DNA of 7,255 nt from Gammaproteobacteria bacterium (GTDB lineage Bacteria; Pseudomonadota; Gammaproteobacteria; Acidithiobacillales; Acidithiobacillaceae): positions 1 to 7,255 of the forward strand of contig JAMCRJ010000021.1 of NCBI GenBank assembly GCA_023381645.1. The letters are read 5' to 3'. A program made the position numbers and the translations under genes. Below, piece after piece: positions 1 to 5,145 of the stretch (the first letter of the stretch is position 1; each line of letters begins with the position of its first letter). The notes beneath the pieces were generated by a model. It saw only the letters and a program-made list of their open reading frames with translations, was not told where the DNA came from and ran no database searches.

Positions 1-626
1 CCAAAGTGGTGCCCCGGGGCAGCGCGGACAAGCTGTTCATCAACACCGCCGGCATCGGAATCATCCCGAAGGGCGTCCATCTGGAGATCGCCCGGATCCG
101 ACCGGGTGACCAACTGCTGTTGAATGGCCACTTGGGGGATCATGGCGCCGCCATTTTGAAGGCGCGCGGCGATCTGGCCCTGGACGCGGATGTGGAGAGC
201 GATTGCCAGCCCCTGCACGGGATTATCGCCGCACTGCTGGCGGCGGCGCCGGGCACCCGATGCATCCGCGACGTGACCCGCGGCGGGCTGGCCACGGTGC
301 TCAACGAATTTGCCGGAGGGGCTGGCGTGGGTATGCGCATCGTGGAGGATAGCATTCCCGTCCGCCCCGTGGTCAGAGGCATCTGCGAAGTGCTCGGCCT
401 GGATCCCCTCTATCTGGCCAACGAAGGCAAACTCCTTGCGGTGGTGCCAAAGGAAGAGGCCGGGGCTGCCCTGGAGGCGCTGCGCTCCTGCCCGGAGGGC
501 ACCTACGCCGGGATGATCGGCGAGGTGCTCGCGGGGCCTCCCGGAAGGGTCGTGCTGAGCAGCCATTTCGGCGGTGAACGCATCGTCGATATGCTGGTGG
601 GCGAACAGTTGCCGCGAATCTGTTAG
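1..626 (+). CDS. hypE: HypE, [NiFe]-hydrogenase maturation carbamoyl dehydratase, 3' part
   Basis: The C-terminal two thirds of HypE, cut by the left window edge. HypE accepts a carbamoyl group from HypF on its C-terminal Cys and dehydrates it with ATP to a thiocyanate, the source of the CN ligands of the hydrogenase Fe; it acts in the cytoplasm with HypF and the HypC-HypD scaffold. The first complete codon is at base 3 and reads Lys, followed by VVPRGSADK, the interior HypE motif around the ATP site, so the GTG at base 6 is not the real start. Also visible are NTAGIGIIPKG, GDHGAAIL and DVTRGGLATVLNEFA (PurM/AIRS-type fold), and the diagnostic C-terminal PRIC ending in the carbamoylated/cyanated Cys. 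About 207 residues are present; family members have roughly 330-350, so about 130 N-terminal residues are outside. Its stop lies 13 bases before hypA. The reactive tail is intact, so the product is probably functional. Confidence 0.97.
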   Translation, partial: KVVPRGSADKLFINTAGIGIIPKGVHLEIARIRPGDQLLLNGHLGDHGAAILKARGDLALDADVESDCQPLHGIIAALLAAAPGTRCIRDVTRGGLATVLNEFAGGAGVGMRIVEDSIPVRPVVRGICEVLGLDPLYLANEGKLLAVVPKEEAGAALEALRSCPEGTYAGMIGEVLAGPPGRVVLSSHFGGERIVDMLVGEQLPRIC

Positions 627-639
627 ACGAGGAACGGCG

Positions 640-969
640 ATGCACGAACTCGGAATCACCCGCAACATTGTCTCCATCTGCAGCGAGCAGGCCCGTGGTC
701 GTAAGGTGATCCGGGTGCGGCTGGAAGTGGGGTTGTTATCGGGGGTGGTTCCGGACTCCATCCGCTTTTGCTTCGACGTGTGCAGTCAGGGCACACCGCT
801 GGAGGGCGCGGATCTGGAAGTGCTGGAGATTCCCGGTGAGGGTGAATGCCGGTCCTGTGGCAAACGTGTCCCTCTCCGGCAGGTATTCGGGCATTGTCCG
901 TGTGGTGCGGGCGACCTGATCTGTGTGGCCGGCAAGGAACTCAACATCAAGGATATGGAGGTGCAGTGA
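640..969 (+). CDS. hypA: HypA, hydrogenase nickel-incorporation protein
   Basis: A small metallochaperone (109 aa, family usually about 110-120) that works with the GTPase HypB to insert Ni into the large subunit of [NiFe]-hydrogenases. The N-terminus MHELGITRNIV carries the Ni-binding His2 and Glu3, which fixes the ATG start at 640; AGGA at 630-633 is a suitably spaced ribosome-binding site. An earlier in-frame start lies inside hypE and would bury His2, so it is rejected. The zinc domain has Cys70 and Cys73 (CRSCG) but the second half is Cys86-Pro-Cys88-Gly, i.e. CxC rather than the CPxC of E. coli HypA. The frame continues normally to the conserved ending KELNIKDMEV, so this is not a frameshift. 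It lies between hypE and hypB; its stop overlaps the hypB start by one base (TGATG), and GGAGG at 957-961 inside its 3' end serves hypB. Identity is secure; the effect of the CxC spacing is unknown. Confidence 0.96.
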   Translation: MHELGITRNIVSICSEQARGRKVIRVRLEVGLLSGVVPDSIRFCFDVCSQGTPLEGADLEVLEIPGEGECRSCGKRVPLRQVFGHCPCGAGDLICVAGKELNIKDMEVQ

Positions 970-1886
970 TGTGTAAGACCTGTGGATGTTCCGATGGAGC
1001 ACAGACGCGGATAACGCACCTGGGTGTTGCGGGGGGGATGGCCGCCGATGCCCCGGGATCATCGGGCGATGTGCCCGGATATGCCCATGAGCACCCGCGT
1101 GGAGATGCAGCGGTGCATAACCATGCTGCGCATTCGCATGCCCACGGCGGTGCGGGCTCCCATCTCCACGCCCATCCCCATGTACCGGCGGACGGGGATG
1201 CCCACCTGGTATCTCTGGAGGCGCGGATTCTGGACAAAAATGACCGCCTTGCGGAACGCAATCGCGGCTGGCTGGCAGGACGGGGCGTGTTTTCCCTGAA
1301 TCTCATGAGTTCACCCGGCGCCGGGAAGACGACCCTGCTGGAAAAAACCCTGGCAGAACTGGCGGGCGAGTTCCCCCTGGCGGTAGTGGAGGGTGATCAG
1401 GAAACCACCCACGATGCGGAACGCATACGCCAGGCGGGTTGCAACGTGGTGCAGATCAATACCGGCCAGGGCTGTCATCTGGAGGCGGAGATGGTGGCGC
1501 AGGGACTGCAGGAGATCGACCCGGCCGCCGGTTCCGTCGTCTTCATCGAGAACGTGGGAAACCTGGTGTGCCCGGCCCTCTTTGATCTCGGTGAAGCGGC
1601 ACGGGTGGTCATTCTGGCGGTCACCGAGGGCGAAGACAAGCCGGCAAAGTACCCCCACATGTTTCACGGCGCGGACCTGATCCTGATCAACAAGATCGAT
1701 CTGCTGCCCTACCTTTCCTTCGACCTGGAACGTTGCCTCGGTTACTTGCACGAAGTCGCGCATCATGCCGAGGTGTTGCAGATCTCCGCCGCCACGGGAG
1801 CGGGGTTGGAGCCATGGTTTGCCTGGTTGCGCGCGCATCGAAACAAGGCGTTGTCGGAGACAGGAAAACTGTTGTCCGGTTCCTGA
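969..1886 (+). CDS. hypB: HypB, nickel-binding GTPase for hydrogenase maturation
   Basis: A SIMIBI-class GTPase (305 aa) that binds Ni and, with HypA, loads it into the hydrogenase large subunit under GTP control in the cytoplasm. The ATG at 969 overlaps the hypA stop and is preceded by GGAGG at 957-961. Residues 1-7 are MCKTCGC, the high-affinity CxxCGC Ni site found in E. coli-type HypB. Residues 40-79 are a linker with 12 His, the putative Ni-storage segment. The G domain then shows Walker A SSPGAGKTT (114-122), EGDQETTHDAERI (141-153), GQGCHLEAE (167-174) with the metal-bridging Cys169 and His170, ENVGNLVCPALFDLGE (194-209) and the guanine-specificity motif NKID (241-244). All three metal-binding elements are present together. 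It ends 25 bases before the permease gene with no terminator visible, so read-through is possible. Confidence 0.97.
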   Translation: MCKTCGCSDGAQTRITHLGVAGGMAADAPGSSGDVPGYAHEHPRGDAAVHNHAAHSHAHGGAGSHLHAHPHVPADGDAHLVSLEARILDKNDRLAERNRGWLAGRGVFSLNLMSSPGAGKTTLLEKTLAELAGEFPLAVVEGDQETTHDAERIRQAGCNVVQINTGQGCHLEAEMVAQGLQEIDPAAGSVVFIENVGNLVCPALFDLGEAARVVILAVTEGEDKPAKYPHMFHGADLILINKIDLLPYLSFDLERCLGYLHEVAHHAEVLQISAATGAGLEPWFAWLRAHRNKALSETGKLLSGS

Positions 1887-1911
1887 GCTACCTTGTGCCC
1901 AGGAGGCGGTC

Positions 1912-3321
1912 ATGCCCGCGGACGCCCGTCAGACGCTGCACAAGACATTTCAGCTCGTTGATCTGTCCAGTCTGTCCATTTCCAGCGTGGGTCCCATCTT
2001 CAGCGTGGCGGCGGCGGGGTCGGCCATGGTCCAGGCAGCAGGAGCAGAGGTGCCTCTGGCGATCGTGCTGATCGCCATTCCCTTCATTCTGTGTTCCTGG
2101 ATATTTCTGTCGCTGAATCAGCATTTTCCCAACGCCGGTGCCTCCTATCACTGGTCCCGGCGGATAATGGGCATCGATTACTCGAATTTTCAGGCATGGA
2201 TCGTGATCATGGCCTATTTCTGGTCGATCCCGCCGATCCTGATCCCGGCGGCGCGGTTCACTCTGGAGGCGCTGGGAGTACCGCACCCCGGCGCCGGATT
2301 GCAGATCGTGGTGGCCACGTTCTGGGCACTGTTCGCGGCGGGTGTTTTGTTGCTCGGGGCGCGCATCACCGCCAGGGTCACCCAGATATTTCTGCTCATC
2401 GAAATCGTATCCGTCGCCTTCATGGCCATTGTCGGCTATTCCCATTGGGGGCCGCCGGCAGTGGGGGCAGGCTCATTTTCCCTCAGTCATGTTCACTGGG
2501 CCGGCGTCATCGTCTGCATGGTGGTGGCCGCCACCATCGTGGACGGCTGGGAAATCGACTCCTACGCCTCGGAAGAATCCAGAAAACCGCGCATCACCCC
2601 GGGATGGGGAGGAATCATCGGGGCCGTGAGCGTCGTGCTCTACTACCTGCTGATCTGGCCCCTGCTCCTGCATCAGGTGCCCCTCGACCAGTTGCAAAAC
2701 ACCAGTGATACCCTGAGTCTCTGGGCGGCGACGGTATCCCCGCAACTGCTCCCGTGGATGCGCATAGCGATTATCGCGTCCACCGCCGGTGGCCTCTGGC
2801 TCACCACCTTCATCCTGTCTCGCGCCCTTTTCGCCATGTCCCGGGATAGGGTGATGCCGGGGTGTCTGGGCCGACTGAATCGTGGACACGTACCGTACTG
2901 GTCCGTCATCCTGCCGATCCTGCTGGCCATGGCGGTGGTCCTCATGCAGGTTTTCTTCCCCAGTATGCGGGACCTCTTCAACCTGGTGCTGAGCGCGGCG
3001 GGGTTCTTTCTGGTGGCGGAGTTCTTATTGGATGGGGTCAACATGATGCGTTTTTTATTGCTTCAGCACCGCTCCATCCGGCACCATTTTAGGGCGCATC
3101 ATCATGCGGGTCTCCTGCTCGGATCGTTGGTCGTGATCATCAGCCTTTCCGCCGTGGAGGTGCTGTTCTTCATCTATGGCCCGAAATATATTGCGGCCGG
3201 CATCGATCAGACCGTTGGGGTGTTTTTGCTGTTGGGTATCCTTTATGTGTTCTGGCTGCGCTGGCGGAAGGCGGGGCAAGGCATTTACGTCTTCGATGAG
3301 CTGGAGTTGCAGGAAGATTGA
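1912..3321 (+). CDS. APC-superfamily amino acid/amine permease
   Basis: An inner-membrane secondary transporter of the amino acid-polyamine-organocation superfamily (469 aa, typical length), probably importing an amino acid or amine by symport or exchange. The ATG at 1912 follows AGGAGG (1901-1906) with 5-base spacing, the strongest ribosome-binding site on the + strand here. About twelve hydrophobic helices can be picked out: roughly 17-42, 47-67, 93-118, 129-149, 156-176, 197-215, 233-253, 283-305, 330-350, 353-375, 398-420 and 430-449. The first contains the Gly/Ser-rich break SISSVGPIFS typical of the unwound substrate-binding helix 1. DGWEIDSYASEESRKPRITP (211-230) is the family signature after helix 6. 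An unusual loop before helix 11 (386-398) holds six His in thirteen residues. The substrate cannot be read from sequence; the FAD amino-acid dehydrogenase downstream suggests an amino acid or amine. It might be cotranscribed with the hyp genes. Confidence 0.9.
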   Translation: MPADARQTLHKTFQLVDLSSLSISSVGPIFSVAAAGSAMVQAAGAEVPLAIVLIAIPFILCSWIFLSLNQHFPNAGASYHWSRRIMGIDYSNFQAWIVIMAYFWSIPPILIPAARFTLEALGVPHPGAGLQIVVATFWALFAAGVLLLGARITARVTQIFLLIEIVSVAFMAIVGYSHWGPPAVGAGSFSLSHVHWAGVIVCMVVAATIVDGWEIDSYASEESRKPRITPGWGGIIGAVSVVLYYLLIWPLLLHQVPLDQLQNTSDTLSLWAATVSPQLLPWMRIAIIASTAGGLWLTTFILSRALFAMSRDRVMPGCLGRLNRGHVPYWSVILPILLAMAVVLMQVFFPSMRDLFNLVLSAAGFFLVAEFLLDGVNMMRFLLLQHRSIRHHFRAHHHAGLLLGSLVVIISLSAVEVLFFIYGPKYIAAGIDQTVGVFLLLGILYVFWLRWRKAGQGIYVFDELELQED

Positions 3322-3346
3322 CCAGGACTGCGGCCTCTGCTATATC
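3318..3346 (+). promoter_or_regulatory. Candidate sigma70-type promoter for the FAD dehydrogenase gene
   Basis: TTGACC (3318-3323, five of six to consensus) is followed after exactly 17 bases by TATATC (3341-3346, four of six, with the conserved last T missing), preceded by TGC, an extended -10 element. The -35 overlaps the permease stop codon. Transcription would begin near 3353, leaving a leader of about 33 bases before the ATG at 3386. Pattern match only; such matches can occur by chance. Confidence 0.4.
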
Positions 3347-3385
3347 GGGCGGACCCTAACTTTCTCAACTTTCCCCGGGGTTCTT

Positions 3386-4636
3386 ATGGCAGCACATGGC
3401 GACGTGGTGGTTCTGGGAGCAGGCATCGTCGGGGTTTCCATTGCCCTGCAGTTGCAGTTACGGGGCCGTCCCACCATTCTTCTGGACCAGCAAGGGGCCG
3501 GGGAGGGGACATCCTTCGGCAATGCCGGCCTGATTCAGCGCGAGGCGGTCATGCCGCACCCCTTCCCCCGCGCCCTGGCGACGTTGCTCAGCTATGCCCG
3601 CAATCAGTCGACCGAGGCCTACTACCGGGGGACGATGCTGCCGCGTCTGGCGATTCCCTTCCTGCAGTACTGGTATAACTCCCGTGAAGACCGTCACCGA
3701 ACGATCGCCCGGCATTATGCGGCATTGATTGCGCACTGCCTGGATGACCATCTGGCTCTGGCCGGCGCGGCGGGGGCGGTCGATCTGCTCCGTCCCGGTG
3801 GCTGGTTGCAGGTGCATGAAAAGGCAGAATCTCTGGATCACGCCCTGAAAGAAGCGGCATATAAGGCCGGGAATTTCGAGGTGGCTTACGACGCACTCGA
3901 CGGCGCGCAGGTGGCGGCGATGGAGTGCAGTCTGCGCCCCGGGCTGGCCGGCGGTATCCACTGGACCCAGCCGCTGGCCGTTGTCGATCCCCACGCGCTC
4001 ACTCGCGCGTACCTGAACTATTTTACCCGGATGGGCGGCGAGTTTCGCACCAGCGCCGTGCGGAGCGTAGAGCGCAGTTCGACGGGGTGGCGCGTCGCTA
4101 CGGTGCATGAACCGGTCGACGCCATAGAGGTGGTAGTGGCCTTGGGCGCCTGGTCGCCGGATGTGACCAACCCTCTGGGTTACCACCCGCCGCTCTTTGT
4201 AAAAAGGGGCTATCACATGCACTACGCCCAACCGGAGGCCACACCACTCGGTCACCCGGTGCTCGATGCCGATCAGGGTTATATGCTGGTGCCCATGCAG
4301 CGTGGTATCCGGCTGACGACCGGTGCGGAGTTTGCGCATCGGGACGCCCCGCCTTCCGCTATTCCGCTTACTCGGGCGGAGGCGCAGGCACGGCGGTTAT
4401 TGCCTGCCCTCGGCGGACGTCTGGACGCCGACCCCTGGATGGGGGTGCGCCCCTGCACCCCCGACATGCTGCCGATCATTGGTCGGGCGCCGGGGCATCC
4501 GGGTATGTGGTATGCCTTCGGACATTGTCACCAGGGTCTGACCCTGGGGCCGACCACCGGGCGTTTGCTGGCCGAGATGATGTTGGGTGAAACGCCGTTT
4601 ACGGATCCCGCTCCCTACCGCCCCGAGCGGTTCTGA
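3386..4636 (+). CDS. DadA-type FAD-dependent D-amino acid dehydrogenase/oxidase
   Basis: A flavoprotein of the DAO (FAD-dependent amino acid oxidase) family, 416 aa, closest by motif to DadA-like D-amino acid dehydrogenases. These oxidise a substrate amine to an imino acid, which hydrolyses to a keto acid and ammonia, passing electrons to the respiratory chain or O2. Residues 7-16 hold the Rossmann GAGIVG dinucleotide motif; ILLDQ (31-35) ends the second strand with an acidic ribose-binding residue; EGTSFGNAG (40-48) is the DadA-type segment. ALGAWS (252-257), RPCTPDMLPIIG (355-366) and GHCHQGLTLGPTTGRLLAE (379-397) form the C-terminal FAD-binding half. ATG 3386 places the Rossmann fold at the right distance and is the only usable in-frame start after the permease stop; the ribosome-binding site is poor (GGGG at 3377-3380), so expression may be modest. 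Substrate (D-amino acid, glycine, sarcosine or hydroxyproline-like) is undetermined. No signal peptide is seen. Confidence 0.88.
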   Translation: MAAHGDVVVLGAGIVGVSIALQLQLRGRPTILLDQQGAGEGTSFGNAGLIQREAVMPHPFPRALATLLSYARNQSTEAYYRGTMLPRLAIPFLQYWYNSREDRHRTIARHYAALIAHCLDDHLALAGAAGAVDLLRPGGWLQVHEKAESLDHALKEAAYKAGNFEVAYDALDGAQVAAMECSLRPGLAGGIHWTQPLAVVDPHALTRAYLNYFTRMGGEFRTSAVRSVERSSTGWRVATVHEPVDAIEVVVALGAWSPDVTNPLGYHPPLFVKRGYHMHYAQPEATPLGHPVLDADQGYMLVPMQRGIRLTTGAEFAHRDAPPSAIPLTRAEAQARRLLPALGGRLDADPWMGVRPCTPDMLPIIGRAPGHPGMWYAFGHCHQGLTLGPTTGRLLAEMMLGETPFTDPAPYRPERF

Positions 4637-4654
4637 ACGTCGGATTTTCGGATA

Positions 4655-4684
4655 TTGACCCGCAGTTGCTCCATCAGCAATACT
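4655..4684 (+). promoter_or_regulatory. Candidate promoter for the truncated hemoglobin gene
   Basis: The 84-base gap between the dehydrogenase stop and the globin ATG contains TTGACC (4655-4660, five of six) and, 18 bases further, AATACT (4679-4684, four of six to TATAAT). Start of transcription would fall near 4691, giving a leader of about 30 bases. The gap is locally A+T-richer than the flanking genes. It also holds the imperfect tandem repeat CGGATTTT/CGGATATT (4641-4656) just before the -35 and the palindrome described separately. Pattern match only. Confidence 0.33.
4666..4680. repeat. Small palindrome TTGCT-N5-AGCAA, possible operator
   Basis: A perfect 5-base inverted repeat, TTGCT (4666-4670) and AGCAA (4676-4680) with five bases between, lies in the spacer of the candidate globin promoter and touches its -10. 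That is where a repressor would act. It resembles but does not match the FNR/Dnr consensus TTGAT-N4-ATCAA. Five-base arms are short enough to arise by chance, so the regulatory role is only a suggestion. Confidence 0.3.
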
Positions 4685-4720
4685 GCATATTTTCACAGTC
4701 TGCGGACACCGGAGCCGATC

Positions 4721-5119
4721 ATGGAGCAGGTAAGCCCTCCCAAACGCCGCCTCGAACCCCTTTGCGAAAAGATTACGCTGCCGGTGATCCGTGCCGTGGT
4801 GGATGATTTCTACAATCGCATCCAGCATCACCCGACCTTGGCGGAGCCTTTCTCCATCGTCCAGGACTGGGAGTTGCACAAGGATCGTCTCGTTCACTAC
4901 TGGTGGACCGTGTCTGGCGGACTTCCCTACAAAGACTACCGCTATGCGCTGGGCGACAAGCATGCTCCGGTCGGAATAACCCATCCGCTGGTGGACGACT
5001 GGCTCGCGCTTTTTCACGAAACCATGCTGGACCACATGGATGCGGATATGGCCCGTCGCTGGCACGGTATGGCCGCTGGTATTGGTGAGTCTCTGCGCCT
5101 GATGTTCGCCCCGCGCTGA
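4721..5119 (+). CDS. Group III truncated hemoglobin
   Basis: A 132-aa heme protein of the 2-over-2 truncated globin family, group III (P), related to Campylobacter jejuni Ctb. It binds heme b and O2 or NO in the cytoplasm; members are linked to low-oxygen respiration or nitrosative-stress protection, but roles vary. Aligned by eye with Ctb, the key residues are all present: Tyr B10 = Y31 (DDFYNRI), His E7 = H53 (DWELHKDRL), proximal His F8 = H81 (GDKHAPVGIT) and Trp G8 = W94 (VDDWLALFHETM), the last being a group II/III hallmark. ATG 4721 follows GGAG (4711-4714) at good spacing; an earlier in-frame start would add residues unlike globins. It follows the dehydrogenase by 84 bases with its own candidate promoter. 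Its stop is only 14 bases from the end of the convergent ilvA, and the last codons form part of a hairpin. Confidence 0.92.
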   Translation: MEQVSPPKRRLEPLCEKITLPVIRAVVDDFYNRIQHHPTLAEPFSIVQDWELHKDRLVHYWWTVSGGLPYKDYRYALGDKHAPVGITHPLVDDWLALFHETMLDHMDADMARRWHGMAAGIGESLRLMFAPR

Positions 5120-5129
5120 GAGGCGAACA
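5103..5129. terminator. Hairpin at the convergent globin/ilvA junction
   Basis: TGTTCGCC (5103-5110) pairs perfectly with GGCGAACA (5122-5129) across an 11-base loop; the left arm lies in the last codons of the globin gene. Because a palindrome works on both strands it could end transcription in both directions, but no T-run follows on either side, so it is not a canonical intrinsic terminator. It may instead protect 3' ends or stall converging polymerases. Confidence 0.4.
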
Positions 5130-5131
5130 CG

Positions 5132-5145
5132 GGTCAGTGCTGACC
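5132..5145. terminator. Second short hairpin at the convergent junction
   Basis: GGTCAG (5132-5137) and CTGACC (5140-5145) form an inverted repeat with a very tight centre (effectively a 5-base stem and a 4-base loop). It covers the ilvA stop codon and starts two bases after the preceding hairpin. No T-run follows. Together the two hairpins fill almost the whole convergent junction. Confidence 0.33.

Noticed and set aside
6..626. GTG at base 6 as a true start of a short HypE
   Set aside because: The preceding in-frame Lys codon and the VVPRG motif belong to the interior of HypE, so the gene is truncated by the window edge.
574..639. Upstream in-frame ATG extending HypA by 22 residues
   Set aside because: It lies inside hypE and would displace the conserved N-terminal MHE Ni-binding residues; a ribosome-binding site fits ATG 640.
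894..909. Frameshift or indel in hypA at the CPCG zinc motif
   Set aside because: The reading frame stays correct through the conserved C-terminal residues to the stop, so this is a one-codon spacing variant, not a frame error.
1086..1205. Repetitive CAT/CAC-rich stretch as a tandem repeat or CRISPR-like array
   Set aside because: It is the in-frame His-rich linker of HypB; there are no regular repeat units or spacers.
1311..1913. 200-codon - strand frame opposite hypB
   Set aside because: Antisense shadow of the conserved HypB G domain; nothing recognisable in its translation.
2091..2708. 205-codon + strand frame overlapping the permease in another phase
   Set aside because: Arg/Gly/His-rich out-of-frame translation without hydrophobic helices; the permease frame has the APC signature.
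3458..4339. 293-codon open frame on the - strand opposite the FAD dehydrogenase
   Set aside because: Low-complexity Arg/His/Gly-rich translation with no family resemblance; the + strand protein has clear FAD motifs.
4617..4631. Inverted repeat ACCGC-N5-GCGGT at the end of the dehydrogenase gene as a terminator
   Set aside because: Only a 5-base stem inside coding sequence and no T-run after it; common by chance in G+C-rich DNA.
4397..5065. 222-codon - strand frame spanning the dehydrogenase-globin boundary
   Set aside because: It runs antisense across two well-supported genes and the promoter-like gap between them; no motif and no good ribosome-binding site seen.
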